Positions 34,453 through 43,800 of a DNA stretch of 64,000 nt are shown here, one piece after another. The position numbers and the translations under genes were made by a program. Location: positions 62,001-126,000 of the forward strand of contig NZ_JAQQWS010000004.1 in assembly GCF_028610675.1 (NCBI RefSeq), read 5' to 3'. This DNA is from Alkalihalobacillus pseudalcaliphilus (GTDB lineage Bacteria > Bacillota > Bacilli > Bacillales > Bacillaceae_D). How positions within the stretch are numbered: the first letter of the stretch is position 1; each line of letters starts with the position of its first letter. The notes beneath the pieces were generated by a model that saw only the letters and a program-made list of their open reading frames with translations, was not told the DNA's origin and searched no databases.

Positions 34453-35195
34453 GTGAAAAACAAGTTGTAATCAAAGTTCTTCGTCAAGATGATCAAACAA
34501 GTGAGCCTTATGAAGAAGAGTTTAAACTCGATTATCGTCCAAATATGAACATCATTTCAGCTTTAATGGAAATTCGTCGTAATCCTGTTAACTCTAAAGG
34601 AGAGAAGACAACGCCTATAGCATGGGATATGAACTGTTTGGAAGAGGTCTGTGGAGCTTGTTCAATGGTGATTAACGGAAAACCTCAACAATCTTGTACA
34701 GCACTTGTTGATAAGTTAACACAACCAATCCGTTTAGAACCTATGAAAACATTTCCGGTTGTACGTGACTTAGTCGTTGACCGTTCAAGAATGTTTGACT
34801 CGTTGAAGAAAGTGAAAGCTTGGATCCCGATCGATGGTACGTATGATTTAGGTCCTGGACCACGTATGGCTGAATCAAAACGCCAGTGGGCTTACGAACT
34901 TTCAAAATGTATGACATGTGGTGTTTGTTTAGAGGCTTGTCCGAATGTAAACAGTAAATCAGATTTTATCGGACCGGCGCCACTTTCACAAGTACGTCTC
35001 TTTAACGCACACCCAACAGGGGAAATGAACGCAGCTGAGCGTTTAGAGACAATTATGGGTGAAGGTGGATTAGCTAACTGTGGTAACTCACAAAACTGTG
35101 TGCAAGCATGTCCAAAAGGAATTCCTTTAACGACTTCAATTGCTGCACTTAACCGTTCAACTGCTTTACAATCATTCAAAAATTTCTTTGGATGA
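34449..35195 (+). CDS. sdhB: Succinate dehydrogenase iron-sulfur subunit
   Basis: A 248-residue electron-transfer subunit. [2Fe-2S] cluster: CLEEVCGACSMVINGKPQQSC (given here as 21 residues in two parts: CLEEVCGACSM and VINGKPQQSC, ~60-80). [4Fe-4S]: CMTCGVCLEACP (~155). [3Fe-4S]: CGNSQNCVQACPKG (~217). It links FAD in SdhA to heme in SdhC. Start ATG 34449 overlaps sdhA (ATGA), so it is translationally coupled. Confidence 0.97.
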   Translation: MSEKQVVIKVLRQDDQTSEPYEEEFKLDYRPNMNIISALMEIRRNPVNSKGEKTTPIAWDMNCLEEVCGACSMVINGKPQQSCTALVDKLTQPIRLEPMKTFPVVRDLVVDRSRMFDSLKKVKAWIPIDGTYDLGPGPRMAESKRQWAYELSKCMTCGVCLEACPNVNSKSDFIGPAPLSQVRLFNAHPTGEMNAAERLETIMGEGGLANCGNSQNCVQACPKGIPLTTSIAALNRSTALQSFKNFFG

Positions 35196-35270
35196 ATCTA
35201 AAAATACGAGATAGAGAGAAACGATGGCGCATGATACCATTTGTTCTCAATCTCAATTATTTTTATCATA

Positions 35271-35312
35271 GAAGAGCCGACATGTGCATAAGCATATGTC
35301 GGCTCTTTTCAT
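35271..35312 (+). terminator. Terminator of sdhCAB
   Basis: GAGCCGACAT(GTG) pairs with (CAT)ATGTCGGCTC and is followed by TTTTC. Confidence 0.9.
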
Positions 35313-35359
35313 TTCTAGGTTCGTAAAAAAACATTCCCACAAAAAATAAGTGAGTGCTT

Positions 35360-35584
35360 TTAAATTTGTAATTCACCTAGTCTTATTAGTTCAATTACAG
35401 CTTGGGAGCGCCCCTTTACTCCCAACTTTTGCATTGTATTAGAAATATGGTTTCTTACGGTTTTCTCACTGATGAAGAGTTGTTGTGCAATTTCCTTCGT
35501 CGTTTTGTCCTGGACGAGTAGCTCAAATACTTCCCGCTCCCTTTTTGTAAGTAAAGGTTTAGGTCCGAATTCTGCTCCTTTCAT
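35360..35584 (-). CDS. gerE: Spore-coat gene regulator GerE
   Basis: A 74-residue LuxR-type helix-turn-helix protein, the exact size of B. subtilis GerE. It has KPLLTKREREVFELLVQDKT and the recognition-helix region TTKEIAQQLFISEKTVRNHI, then MQKLGVKGRSQAVIELIR. GerE acts in the mother cell late in sporulation, switching on coat genes and modulating sigma-K. The start is ATG 35584 (MKGAEFGPKP) with AAGGAGTG upstream; the frame runs on to 35776 but the extra part is not conserved. A sigma-K promoter lies upstream. Confidence 0.95.
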   Translation of the reverse strand: MKGAEFGPKPLLTKREREVFELLVQDKTTKEIAQQLFISEKTVRNHISNTMQKLGVKGRSQAVIELIRLGELQI

Positions 35585-35661
35585 GAGTTCACTCCTTCTT
35601 GCTCGGGCTAAGAGCGAATGTGGGTTACTCAAACTCCCATGGTGAAGGGTTTTAGTCATCA

Positions 35662-35689
35662 TAGTATATGTGAAAAAGAAAAAACGTGT
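35662..35689 (-). promoter_or_regulatory. Sigma-K-type promoter of gerE
   Basis: On the minus strand ACAC is followed after 15 bases by CATATACTA, matching the sigma-K pattern AC-N17-CATANNNTA, ~80 bases upstream of gerE. In B. subtilis gerE is transcribed by sigma-K. Confidence 0.65.
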
Positions 35690-36120
35690 GCTATCAATTT
35701 GTAAAAGTTTTAAAAAAGGGAAATAACCTAATTTTGGATGTGGACTCAGTAAACAAAATTCTTGACGGAAAATCATGCTTTAGATAAGATTATGCAGAGA
35801 TTAAAAAATCTTGTATATACATATTGGAGTTCGTGATTAACCGTGATATACTGAGGTTGAATTGGTAGGTTTTATAACTTAATATTTGGTCATTATTTGT
35901 AAATAGACTAATAAAATGAAGAGTATACCGTTAAGTTATGGGTGAATAGTAGACAAAATTGGTGTAATTCTTTGTTTGAAAGGGTAATGTAAGGATGTAT
36001 ATGTTATACAACCCTTTTGAAAAACTACTTATTCATGATCTTCACTATGGAAGGCAATAATCATCGATGCTATCATCGAGCTACTTATAATGAAATTTAA
36101 TTAAAGAGAGGTTGATACAA

Positions 36121-36384
36121 ATGGCAGAAAAAACATTTAAAATCACAGCTGAAACAGGAATTCATGCACGTCCAGCTACACAATTAGTGAACAAAGCAGG
36201 TCAATATTCTTCGGACATTACTTTAGAGTATAAAGGGAAATCAGTGAACTTAAAATCAATCATGGGTGTTATGTCTTTAGGTGTGGCTAAAGGAGCAGAA
36301 GTTACAATTAAAGCAGAAGGATCGGATGCAGAAGATGCATTAGCGGGGCTTGAAGCAATTATCAAGGAGGGTCTTGGAGAATAA
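36121..36384 (+). CDS. ptsH: Phosphocarrier protein HPr
   Basis: An 87-residue PTS protein that carries phosphate from enzyme I to sugar-specific EIIs. The active His15 is in GIHARPATQLV, and the regulatory serine (Ser46-P, corepressor of CcpA) is in NLKSIMGVMSLG. Start ATG 36121 with AAGAGAGG nine bases before it. It overlaps ptsI by one base (TAATG). About 530 bases separate it from gerE; in that stretch I see the gerE promoter and possible AT-rich promoter DNA (TATAAT at 36087) but nothing else. Confidence 0.97.
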   Translation: MAEKTFKITAETGIHARPATQLVNKAGQYSSDITLEYKGKSVNLKSIMGVMSLGVAKGAEVTIKAEGSDAEDALAGLEAIIKEGLGE

Positions 36385-38099
36385 TGAGTACCGTCTTAAC
36401 AGGGGTGGCAGCAGCTCCAGGAATTGCGATTGCTAAAGCCTTCTTGCATGAAGAACCCTCCTTTGATCTTCATGATACAAAGGTGGAGAATGTAGAAGAT
36501 GAGTTACAACGATTCGATGAAGCTCTTGCCGTTTCAAAGCAAGAGCTTTCAGCAATTAAAGATGAAACTGAAAAAAAACTTGGGCCAGATAAAGCCGAAA
36601 TTTTTGCCGCGCATTTATTAGTACTGTCAGATCCGGAGCTCGTTGATGCGGTAAAAGATCAAATTCGTACCGAGCAATTTAACGCTGCCTATGCACTAAA
36701 TCAGGTAGCAACGATGTTTATTAATATGTTCGAAAATATGGATAACGAGTATATGAAAGAACGAGCTTCAGACATCTATGATGTAAAAACCAGAGTGCTC
36801 AGCCATTTATTCGGCTATGAAGCTACCTCACTCGCAACGATTACTGAGGAGACTATTGTTGTTGCACATGATTTAACACCATCTGATACGGCTCAAATGA
36901 ATCCTGAATTTATAAAAGGTTTCGCAACCAATATTGGTGGTAGAACTTCACATTCAGCCATTATGTCTCGCTCATTAGAAATTCCTGCTGTCGTTGGAAC
37001 AAAAGATATTACCGCTCAAATTGAAAATGGTATGATGATGATTGTGGACGGTATGGATGGAACAGTCATTCTTAATCCAACAGAAGCAGAAATTTCTAAG
37101 TATGAGGAAAAGAGATCTGAATACTTAAAGGAAAAAGAAATTTGGCAAAAACTTGTTTCTGAAAGGACGCTTACCGCAGATGGGACACATGTTGAGCTAG
37201 CTGCAAATATTGGAACGACAAAGGACTTGGAAGGTGTCATAAAAAATGGTGCTGAGGGCATCGGTCTGTTCCGTACAGAGTTTTTATATATGGGTCGTGA
37301 CCAACTACCTTCTGAAGAAGAACAGTTTGAAGCGTATAAAACCGTCTTAGAAAAAATGGACGGTAAGCCTGTTGTTATTCGTACGCTAGACATTGGTGGC
37401 GATAAAGAACTTCCATATTTAGATTTACCAGAAGAAATGAACCCATTTTTAGGCTTAAGAGCTATTCGCTTATGTTTGGAAATGCCTGATATCTTTAGAG
37501 TTCAGCTCCGTGCGTTATTAAGAGCCAGCTCGTACGGTAATTTAAAAGTGATGTTCCCAATGATTGCTACGTTAGAAGAGTTAAGACAAGCAAAAGCTTT
37601 ATTAGCAGAAGAAAAAGACAAGCTTATTGAAGAAGGCATTTCTGTATCTGACTCGATTGAAGTTGGGATAATGGTCGAGATCCCTTCTACAGCTGTGGCT
37701 GCCGATCGTTTTGTGAAGGAAGTTGATTTCTTTAGTATCGGTACAAATGACCTTATCCAATATACGCTTGCAGCCGACCGGATGAATGAACGCATCTCGT
37801 ATTTATACCAACCGTATCACCCAGCCATTCTTCGACTCATTAAAAATGTAATCGAGGTAGCCCACAAGGGTGGAAAATGGGTCGGTATGTGTGGAGAGAT
37901 GGCAGGAGATGAAGTTGCTATTCCTATTTTATTAGGGCTAGGCTTGGACGAGTTTAGTATGAGTGCAACGTCTATACTACCGGCAAGAAGCCAAATATTA
38001 AATCTCTCAAAAGAAGAACTCGGCACATGGGTCGAGCAATTATTTGCTTTAGACACATCTGAAGAGATTGAAGAACAAGTACGAAAACATTTATTATAA
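36384..38099 (+). CDS. ptsI: PTS enzyme I
   Basis: A 571-residue phosphoenolpyruvate-protein phosphotransferase that starts the PTS chain by phosphorylating HPr. Phospho-His region GGRTSHSAIMSRSLEIPAV (~187-205), PEP-binding motifs GIGLFRTEFLYMGRD and DFFSIGTNDLIQYTLAADR, and the catalytic Cys of KWVGMCGEMAGD (~500). Full length. A terminator follows, so ptsHI form a two-gene operon. In B. subtilis ptsHI lie elsewhere (after ptsG), so the location between gerE and ysmB is a rearrangement relative to that species. Confidence 0.97.
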   Translation: MSTVLTGVAAAPGIAIAKAFLHEEPSFDLHDTKVENVEDELQRFDEALAVSKQELSAIKDETEKKLGPDKAEIFAAHLLVLSDPELVDAVKDQIRTEQFNAAYALNQVATMFINMFENMDNEYMKERASDIYDVKTRVLSHLFGYEATSLATITEETIVVAHDLTPSDTAQMNPEFIKGFATNIGGRTSHSAIMSRSLEIPAVVGTKDITAQIENGMMMIVDGMDGTVILNPTEAEISKYEEKRSEYLKEKEIWQKLVSERTLTADGTHVELAANIGTTKDLEGVIKNGAEGIGLFRTEFLYMGRDQLPSEEEQFEAYKTVLEKMDGKPVVIRTLDIGGDKELPYLDLPEEMNPFLGLRAIRLCLEMPDIFRVQLRALLRASSYGNLKVMFPMIATLEELRQAKALLAEEKDKLIEEGISVSDSIEVGIMVEIPSTAVAADRFVKEVDFFSIGTNDLIQYTLAADRMNERISYLYQPYHPAILRLIKNVIEVAHKGGKWVGMCGEMAGDEVAIPILLGLGLDEFSMSATSILPARSQILNLSKEELGTWVEQLFALDTSEEIEEQVRKHLL

Positions 38100-38110
38100 G
38101 CCAAATGGAA

Positions 38111-38142
38111 AAAAGCAGCCTGCTAGTGTAGGTTGCTTTTTT
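38111..38142 (+). terminator. Terminator of ptsHI
   Basis: AAAAGCAGCCT pairs with AGGTTGCTTTT, followed by TT. Confidence 0.85.
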
Positions 38143-38159
38143 CATTTGAGTGAAATGAG

Positions 38160-38535
38160 GAGGAGAAGCCCGAGGAAAAGCGGAATCTAGGGGTTGGTGG
38201 CGGAAAAAGAGGGAGTAACCCCGAGCAAACGGTGAATCGCGGGGTTGTGAGCGGAAAAAGGGAGAGAAACCCCGAGCAAACGGTGAATCGCGGGGTTGCG
38301 GGCGTAAAAAGAAGGAGTAACCCCGGGCAAACGGTGAATCGCGGGTTGTGAGCGGAAAAAGGGAGAGAAACCCCGAGCAAACGGCGAATCGAGGGGTTGC
38401 GGGCGTAAAAAGAAGGAGTAACCCCGAGCAAACGGTGAATCGCGGGGTTACGGGCGTAAAAAGAAGGAGTAACCCCGAGCAAACGTCGAATCGCGGGGTT
38501 GTGAGCGGAAAAAGCGGGAGAAAGCCCGAGCAACT
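38160..38535 (+). repeat. 51-bp tandem repeat array, second locus (7 units)
   Basis: Units start GAATCGCGGGGTTGYGRGCG at 38183, 38234, 38285, 38336, 38386, 38437 and 38488 (51 bases, one 50). The same family as at 25.1 kb but with its own variants: alternating GCGGAAAAAGGGAGAG and GCGTAAAAAGAAGGAG types. It lies between the ptsI terminator and ysmB. Open frames across it on both strands are a by-product of the 17-codon period. Confidence 0.92.
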
Positions 38536-38730
38536 GATTTATAAAAGGGGAGTCGATGAAAGGATAGGTGTTAAAGGGCTCAAAGGCTTATGTCACTATT
38601 TTTACTCTTGATCTTTTATCGGAAAACAGGGAAAATGAAAGGAGATATCATCAATGAACTAATACATAGTACAAGCAAATAATCGACGCATATACAAAGT
38701 ATTCGACAACAAACTAGGGAGGTGCGGTAT

Positions 38731-39171
38731 TTGGAGGAGCAAAAGGTTTATGAAATCGAGCGTTCTTTACGAATGATTGCACAAATGATAAAACAAAAAG
38801 GGCGCGAGATTTTAAATCAATTTCCAATTACACCACCACAATTTATTGCTTTACAATGGTTAAGTGAAAAAGGCGATATGACAATTGGAGATTTATCTGG
38901 CAGAATGTATTTAGCATTTAGTACGACGACTGATTTAATCGATCGGATGGAGAAGAATGACCTCGTAGAGCGAGTCAGGGATCAGAATGATCGTCGGGTT
39001 GTCCGTATTCACCTGTTAGATAAAGGGAAAAAAATCATTGAAGAAGTGATTATTCAAAGACAAGAATACTTAAAAGACATTCTTTATATTTTCTCAGATG
39101 AAGATGTGGATTTTCTAGAAAAAAACCTTCACCACCTTTATGAAGAGATGAAGCGTAAGCGTGGTAAATAA
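38731..39171 (+). CDS. ysmB: MarR family transcriptional regulator (YsmB-like)
   Basis: A 146-residue winged-helix protein of MarR type: FIALQWLSEKGDMTIGDLS, recognition region MYLAFSTTTDLIDRMEKNDLV, and the wing ERVRDQNDRRVVRIHLLDKG. Long helices at both ends form the dimer interface. TTG 38731 is chosen since AGGGAGG ends eight bases before it; an in-frame GTG 38722 overlaps that RBS. It sits before racE and gerM as B. subtilis ysmB does. Ligand and targets are unknown. Confidence 0.82.
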   Translation: MEEQKVYEIERSLRMIAQMIKQKGREILNQFPITPPQFIALQWLSEKGDMTIGDLSGRMYLAFSTTTDLIDRMEKNDLVERVRDQNDRRVVRIHLLDKGKKIIEEVIIQRQEYLKDILYIFSDEDVDFLEKNLHHLYEEMKRKRGK

Positions 39172-39210
39172 TAGACGTGGTAAGTCATCATAGAAATTGA
39201 GGGAAAGATA

Positions 39211-40005
39211 TTGGTTAAACCAATTGGTGTCATTGATTCTGGTTTAGGTGGACTCACGGTTGCTAAAGAGTTACTTAGGCAATTACCAAAGGAAGAAATT
39301 ATTTATATAGGTGATTCTGCAAGATGCCCGTATGGGCCAAGGTCTGTGGAAGAGGTTCGAACATATACATGGCAAATGATTAATCGCTTATTGGATGAGG
39401 GCATTAAAATGCTTGTTATTGCTTGTAATACAGCAGCGGCTGTTGTATTAGATGAAGTGAATGAAAAGCTCAGTATCCCGACAATTGGCGTTGTCCATCC
39501 AGGTGCAGTAAGTGCGTTAAAGGCAACAAAGAACGACCATATCGCTGTGATCGGAACAGAAGGTACGATCAGGAGTGAGGCCTATCTGAAAGAGCTTTTT
39601 GCGATTAATTCTGAAATAAAAGTAGAGAGCTTAGCGTGTCCACCATTTGTGCCACTTGTTGAAAGCGGAATTTTTCGCGGTCCTGAAGCATCCGCTGTTG
39701 TTCATGATACATTACAAACTTTAAAAAATAGGGATTTTGATACTTTAATTTTAGGGTGTACGCATTATCCACTACTGAGGGAACCAATCCAAGAAGCGTT
39801 AGGGGAACAGGTTGAACTGATCTCATCTGGTGATGAAACTGCTCGTGAGGTTAGTAGTCTTTTATATTATCAATCCATCCTGTACACTGGTGAAAGAACA
39901 CCGCGGCATCGCTTCTACACGACTGGAGATGCCAAGCAATTTAAGCGCTTAGCTGATCAGTGGTTAGAAATGAACGTTGAGTGTGTTCAATCGATAAAAT
40001 TATAG
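39211..40005 (+). CDS. racE: Glutamate racemase
   Basis: A 264-residue cofactor-independent racemase making D-glutamate for peptidoglycan. It has the N-terminal IGVIDSGLGGLTVAKEL and both catalytic cysteines, in VIACNTAAAVV (~72) and LGCTHYPLL (~184). Normal length. Start TTG 39211 with GAGGG upstream. The order ysmB-racE-gerM-rph matches B. subtilis. Confidence 0.95.
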   Translation: MVKPIGVIDSGLGGLTVAKELLRQLPKEEIIYIGDSARCPYGPRSVEEVRTYTWQMINRLLDEGIKMLVIACNTAAAVVLDEVNEKLSIPTIGVVHPGAVSALKATKNDHIAVIGTEGTIRSEAYLKELFAINSEIKVESLACPPFVPLVESGIFRGPEASAVVHDTLQTLKNRDFDTLILGCTHYPLLREPIQEALGEQVELISSGDETAREVSSLLYYQSILYTGERTPRHRFYTTGDAKQFKRLADQWLEMNVECVQSIKL

Positions 40006-40012
40006 TTTTTGA

Positions 40013-40043
40013 TGTAACCTTCAGCATCGTCTGAAGGTTTTTT
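40013..40043 (+). terminator. Terminator of racE
   Basis: AACCTTCAG / CTGAAGGTT around CATCGT, followed by six T. Confidence 0.92.
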
Positions 40044-40230
40044 GTATTTCGAATTAGTTGGATAAAAGCAAAGCGGCGACAGGTCGTTCAATCCAAACTG
40101 CCCCCGGATTTAAGGAGCCTATATAAGTCCTTTCTATTTTTTATGAAAAAGATTCATCGTAACTTGGTCTATTCTTTTTAGATAGCTCGTATACATAGTA
40201 GTACAAACTATCGAAGGAGGCATGACTGTT

Positions 40231-41322
40231 ATGCGTAAAATTTTACGTAGAGGAGTACCCGTGCTTTTGTTTGTTGCCCTAACAGCAACAGCATGTTCAA
40301 CTGGATCCGATGAAACTTCCAAACAAATGGATGCACCACCGGTTCAGTATGTAGATGATGAAGGAGAATTAGAGCTAGATGAAGACGGTAAGGAATCGTC
40401 TGAAGATGGGGAAGCAGCGGATGAAGAGGGAACTGATGAAGCTGTCGCAGAGTTAATTGAGCGTGAAGTATACTTATTTGACCAAAATGGCTTAGTCGTT
40501 CCACAAAAAATCATGGTTCCTAAGCAAGTAGGGGTATTACAGCAATCACTCGAGTTCCTAGTAGAAGGTGGTCCTGTTACAGACCAACTTCCAAGTGGAT
40601 TTAAAGCGGTTTTACCAGCTGGTACAGAAATGAATGTAAATCTTAAAGACGGTGTAGCAACAGCCAATTTCACCGAGGAATTTAATGAGTATAACCCTGA
40701 AATGGAACGTGGTATTGTTGAGGCAATCACATGGACATTAACACAATTTGATACCGTCGAAAAAGTAAAAATCCAAATAAATGGTTTTGATCAAGAGGTT
40801 ATGCCAAAAAATCAAACGCCGATTGGTGAAGGTATGAGTCGAAGTGACGGTATTAACCTTGAGACAGGCGGCCTGGTGAATCTAGTTGGTACAGAAAGTG
40901 TGACCTTATATTTCTTAGGGACTAATGGTGAATCGAATTATTATGTACCAGTTACAAGAAATGTGAAAAGTGGTTTAGATAATCCTTATCAAGTTGCATT
41001 AGAGCAGTTATTAATGGGGCCTCTTCCTGGCAAGAGTGGGTCGTTAGTTTCCGATATTCGTCATGGTGTGTCTGTCTTAGATGAGCCATTATTTGAGGAT
41101 GGTCTTTTAACTGTAAACTTAAGTGAGGAAATCTTAAGTGAATTAGAGTCAACGGCCATTTCTTATGAGGCATTAAATATGATTGCCTTAACGTTAACAG
41201 AGCAAGAAGGAGTAAAAGAAATTGCGATTCATGTAGATGGCGAAAAAGAATTAATTTCTGAAGAGGGAGAAGCGATCGAAACCGTTTCTAGACCGACAGA
41301 TATTAATACAGGGAAATACTAA
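40231..41322 (+). CDS. gerM: Spore germination lipoprotein GerM
   Basis: A 363-residue lipoprotein. The signal peptide ends in a lipobox (LTATAC, Cys ~25), then an acidic low-complexity linker (Glu/Asp-rich, ~40-75), then two GerM domains (about 85-205 and 225-350; each has the pattern YLF or VTLYFLGTNGE ... NLSEE). GerM is needed for engulfment and germination in Bacillus, working in the intermembrane space with SpoIIIA components. ATG 40231 fits AAGGAGG; ATG 40222 is too close. Confidence 0.92.
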   Translation: MRKILRRGVPVLLFVALTATACSTGSDETSKQMDAPPVQYVDDEGELELDEDGKESSEDGEAADEEGTDEAVAELIEREVYLFDQNGLVVPQKIMVPKQVGVLQQSLEFLVEGGPVTDQLPSGFKAVLPAGTEMNVNLKDGVATANFTEEFNEYNPEMERGIVEAITWTLTQFDTVEKVKIQINGFDQEVMPKNQTPIGEGMSRSDGINLETGGLVNLVGTESVTLYFLGTNGESNYYVPVTRNVKSGLDNPYQVALEQLLMGPLPGKSGSLVSDIRHGVSVLDEPLFEDGLLTVNLSEEILSELESTAISYEALNMIALTLTEQEGVKEIAIHVDGEKELISEEGEAIETVSRPTDINTGKY

Positions 41323-41375
41323 TCGCTAAAACGAATTGCCGACTTCCTGAAATTTCTTTATAATAAGTAAGAAAC

Positions 41376-41405
41376 AAAAAGAGGTGCAACTGCATCCTCT
41401 TTTTC
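41376..41405 (+). terminator. Terminator between gerM and rph
   Basis: AAAAAGAGG pairs with CCTCTTTTT, with inner TGCA/TGCA. Confidence 0.8.
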
Positions 41406-41477
41406 GTGTTTACTGATATGAGAATACGTATTTGTGTAAGATATAGGTTGTATAAACCTGATTTTGAGGAGGATATA

Positions 41478-42248
41478 ATGAGAATTGATGGAAGACAAGC
41501 GGATCAAATTCGCCCAGTAAAGGTAGAACTAGATTACACCATGCATGCAGAAGGTTCGGTTCTTATTTCGATGGGGCAAACGAAGGTAATTTGCACAGCG
41601 AGTATTGAAGAACGTGTACCACCTTTTTTGAGAGGGCAAGGGAAAGGCTGGATTACAGCTGAATATTCCATGCTACCAAGAGCGACGGAGCAAAGGAATA
41701 TGCGCGAGTCAACCAAAGGAAAAGTAACGGGAAGAACGATGGAAATTCAACGTCTCATTGGACGTGCTCTACGTTCTATCATTGATTTAGATAAATTAGG
41801 TGAACGAACGATCTGGATTGATTGCGATGTCATTCAAGCTGATGGAGGAACAAGAACAACATCCATAACAGGTGCATTTATTGCGTTAGCTATTGCTGTA
41901 TCTAAGTTGAAAAATGCAGGGAAAATATCGATGTGGCCAATCCAAGACTATTTAGCAGCCATTTCTGTTGGGGTGGACACAGAATCTAGTCCTTTACTTG
42001 ATCTATGTTATGTAGAAGACGCTAGTGCACAAGTTGATATGAATGTGATAATGACAGGTGCTCATCAATTTGTTGAGATTCAAGGAACAGGTGAAGAAGC
42101 AACTTTTTCTCGCGACGAAATGAATACGCTATTAGACTACGCTGAAAAAGGAATCGAAGAGCTTTTTGACATTCAAAAACAAGCGTTAGGTGAAGAAATT
42201 GATACGTGGATTGCTGGAGCCAAACCGAAAAAAAATGAGGCGAAATGA
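41478..42248 (+). CDS. rph: Ribonuclease PH
   Basis: A 256-residue phosphorolytic 3'-5' exoribonuclease that trims tRNA 3' ends. It shows MRIDGRQADQIRPVKVE, CTASIEERVPPFLRGQGKGW, EYSMLPRAT and the phosphate-site region RALRSIIDLDKLGERTIWID. Start ATG 41478 with GAGGAGG; the longer frame from 41406 begins in a terminator. The stop overlaps rdgB (ATGATG) by four bases, so the genes are coupled. Confidence 0.96.
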   Translation: MRIDGRQADQIRPVKVELDYTMHAEGSVLISMGQTKVICTASIEERVPPFLRGQGKGWITAEYSMLPRATEQRNMRESTKGKVTGRTMEIQRLIGRALRSIIDLDKLGERTIWIDCDVIQADGGTRTTSITGAFIALAIAVSKLKNAGKISMWPIQDYLAAISVGVDTESSPLLDLCYVEDASAQVDMNVIMTGAHQFVEIQGTGEEATFSRDEMNTLLDYAEKGIEELFDIQKQALGEEIDTWIAGAKPKKNEAK

Positions 42249-42847
42249 TGGAAAATACATTGTTAATTGCTACGAAAAATCAAGGTAAAGCTAAGGAACT
42301 TATTTCAATTTTTGCTGAAGAAGGAATTTCAGTAAAAACCTTGTTGGATTATCCGGATATTCCAGATATCAAGGAGGACGGTCAGACATTTGCAGAGAAT
42401 GCTTTTAAGAAAGCTCAGGAAATGGCTAACCACTTTCAAGTACCTGTGTTGGCCGATGACTCAGGATTAATGGTTGATGCCCTAGATGGCAAGCCAGGTG
42501 TCTACTCTGCGCGATATGCAGGCGAAGATAAAGATGATGAAGCAAATATTGATAAGGTGTTACGAGAGCTAAAAGATGTTCCAACTTCAGAAAGAACGGC
42601 AAGATTTCATTGTACATTGGCCTTTGTTTTTCCAAATGGTACAAGGCATCTCTTTACAGGTGAATGTGAAGGCATCATCACAGAGACTCGACAAGGTAAT
42701 GAGGGCTTTGGCTATGACCCCATTTTTTATGTGGTTGATCTGAAAAAAACGATGGCGGAATTACAACCTGAACAAAAGAATAAAATCAGTCATCGTGCCC
42801 GTGCACTGGAACAATTAAAACAAAACAAGCATTTATTAAGTTGGTAA
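42245..42847 (+). CDS. rdgB: XTP/dITP (non-canonical purine NTP) pyrophosphatase
   Basis: A 200-residue Ham1/RdgB family enzyme that removes ITP, dITP and XTP from the nucleotide pool. Motifs: LLIATKNQGKAKEL at the N-terminus, ADDSGLMVDALDGKPGVYSARYAG (in parts: ADDSGLMVDALDG and PGVYSARYAG), FHCTLAF and GFGYDPIFYV, then SHRARALEQL. B. subtilis ysnA is the orthologue by context. Start ATG 42245 or 42248. Confidence 0.95.
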   Translation: MMENTLLIATKNQGKAKELISIFAEEGISVKTLLDYPDIPDIKEDGQTFAENAFKKAQEMANHFQVPVLADDSGLMVDALDGKPGVYSARYAGEDKDDEANIDKVLRELKDVPTSERTARFHCTLAFVFPNGTRHLFTGECEGIITETRQGNEGFGYDPIFYVVDLKKTMAELQPEQKNKISHRARALEQLKQNKHLLSW

Positions 42848-42879
42848 AGAGATAAAAAATAGGAGAGGAGGCGTTTGAT

Positions 42880-43398
42880 GTGAAGAAAATATTGATTATG
42901 AGTGATAGTCACAGTTGGCAGGAAGAGCTAATGCCTGTGATTGAGCGACATCGTGAAGAAGTGGACTATATGCTCCATTGTGGTGATTCCGAACTTGCTA
43001 AGCACGACCAAGTACTTCAAGATTTCCTTGTCGTTCGTGGTAACTGTGATTACGGAGAGGATTTTCCTGAAGAGTTAACAAAGGAAATTGGTTCTGCCAA
43101 GCTATATGCGACCCATGGTCATTTATATAATGTAAAGCTAACATTGACGAACTTGTGCTATCGAGCGGAAGAGGTAGGTGCAGATATTGTCTGTTTTGGA
43201 CATTCACATATTGCCTCAGCGTATGAAGAGAATGGCACGATATTTATTAACCCCGGAAGTATTCGATTACCATTCCGTCCAGCAAGAACGCAAACCTATG
43301 TCATTTGTGAAGTAGATGACCGCCGTATAAAAGTAATCTTCTATACGATTGATGGATCCGAATACCCCGAGTTATCGAAGGAATTTAATTGCAACTAA
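42880..43398 (+). CDS. ysnB: YfcE/MJ0936-type metallophosphoesterase (YsnB-like)
   Basis: A 172-residue calcineurin-like phosphodiesterase. Metal-binding motifs: MSDSHSW (D-x-H), HCGDSE (GD), RGNCDY (GNCD), THGH and FGHSH. The physiological substrate is unknown. Start GTG 42880 with GGAGAGGAGG eight bases upstream. Last gene of the rph-rdgB-ysnB transcript, as in B. subtilis. A weak hairpin (GGTAG..GTGG / CCAC..CTACC) lies at about 43410-43460 with no T tract. Confidence 0.9.
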   Translation: MKKILIMSDSHSWQEELMPVIERHREEVDYMLHCGDSELAKHDQVLQDFLVVRGNCDYGEDFPEELTKEIGSAKLYATHGHLYNVKLTLTNLCYRAEEVGADIVCFGHSHIASAYEENGTIFINPGSIRLPFRPARTQTYVICEVDDRRIKVIFYTIDGSEYPELSKEFNCN

Positions 43399-43598
43399 TT
43401 AATTTTATAAATGGTAGGGGTGGTCGCGATTTGGATAAGGATGGCCACTTCTACCGACTAATAGTTTTAAGAAATAAAGAGACACCTATAGAATCCCGCA
43501 TTGCCTTCGTGCGAGCAAACTTGTATAATACTTAATAAGCAATTAAAAAACAATAAAAATCAGATCACTATTTCAGACAAATAATTTATGAAAATGTG

Positions 43599-43627
43599 TT
43601 GACTAAAACTCGATTCTGATGTATATT
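43599..43627 (+). promoter_or_regulatory. Promoter of the tRNA cluster
   Basis: TTGACT at 43599-43604 and TATATT at 43622-43627 with a 17-base spacer, 30 bases before the first tRNA-Gly sequence. Confidence 0.6.
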
Positions 43628-43657
43628 TATATACGTCGCTAGTGATTGTTATCATAT

Positions 43658-43688
43658 GCGGGTGTAGTTTAGTGGTAAAACCTCAGCC
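43658..43688 (+). pseudogene. Duplicated 5' half of tRNA-Gly
   Basis: GCGGGTGTAGTTTAGTGG and the rest of the tRNA-Gly 5' half up to CCTCAGCC are repeated exactly, with the preceding ATAT (43654-43688 equals 43797-43831; 35 bases). The copy stops just before the anticodon loop and runs into unrelated DNA, so it cannot form a tRNA. Confidence 0.9.
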
Positions 43689-43800
43689 ACGAGCGAAACA
43701 TCTATGAAAAAGCAACGAGTTGTCTCGACGCATAAACCTTCGAAGCATTGCTGGAAGAGGAAGAGACATGACAGCAAGTGAAAAAGCAACAATCTAATAT

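Noticed and set aside
38123..38533. Minus-strand 136-codon repetitive frame
   Set aside because: Overlaps the ptsI terminator and the second 51-bp array; coding potential is explained by the repeat period.
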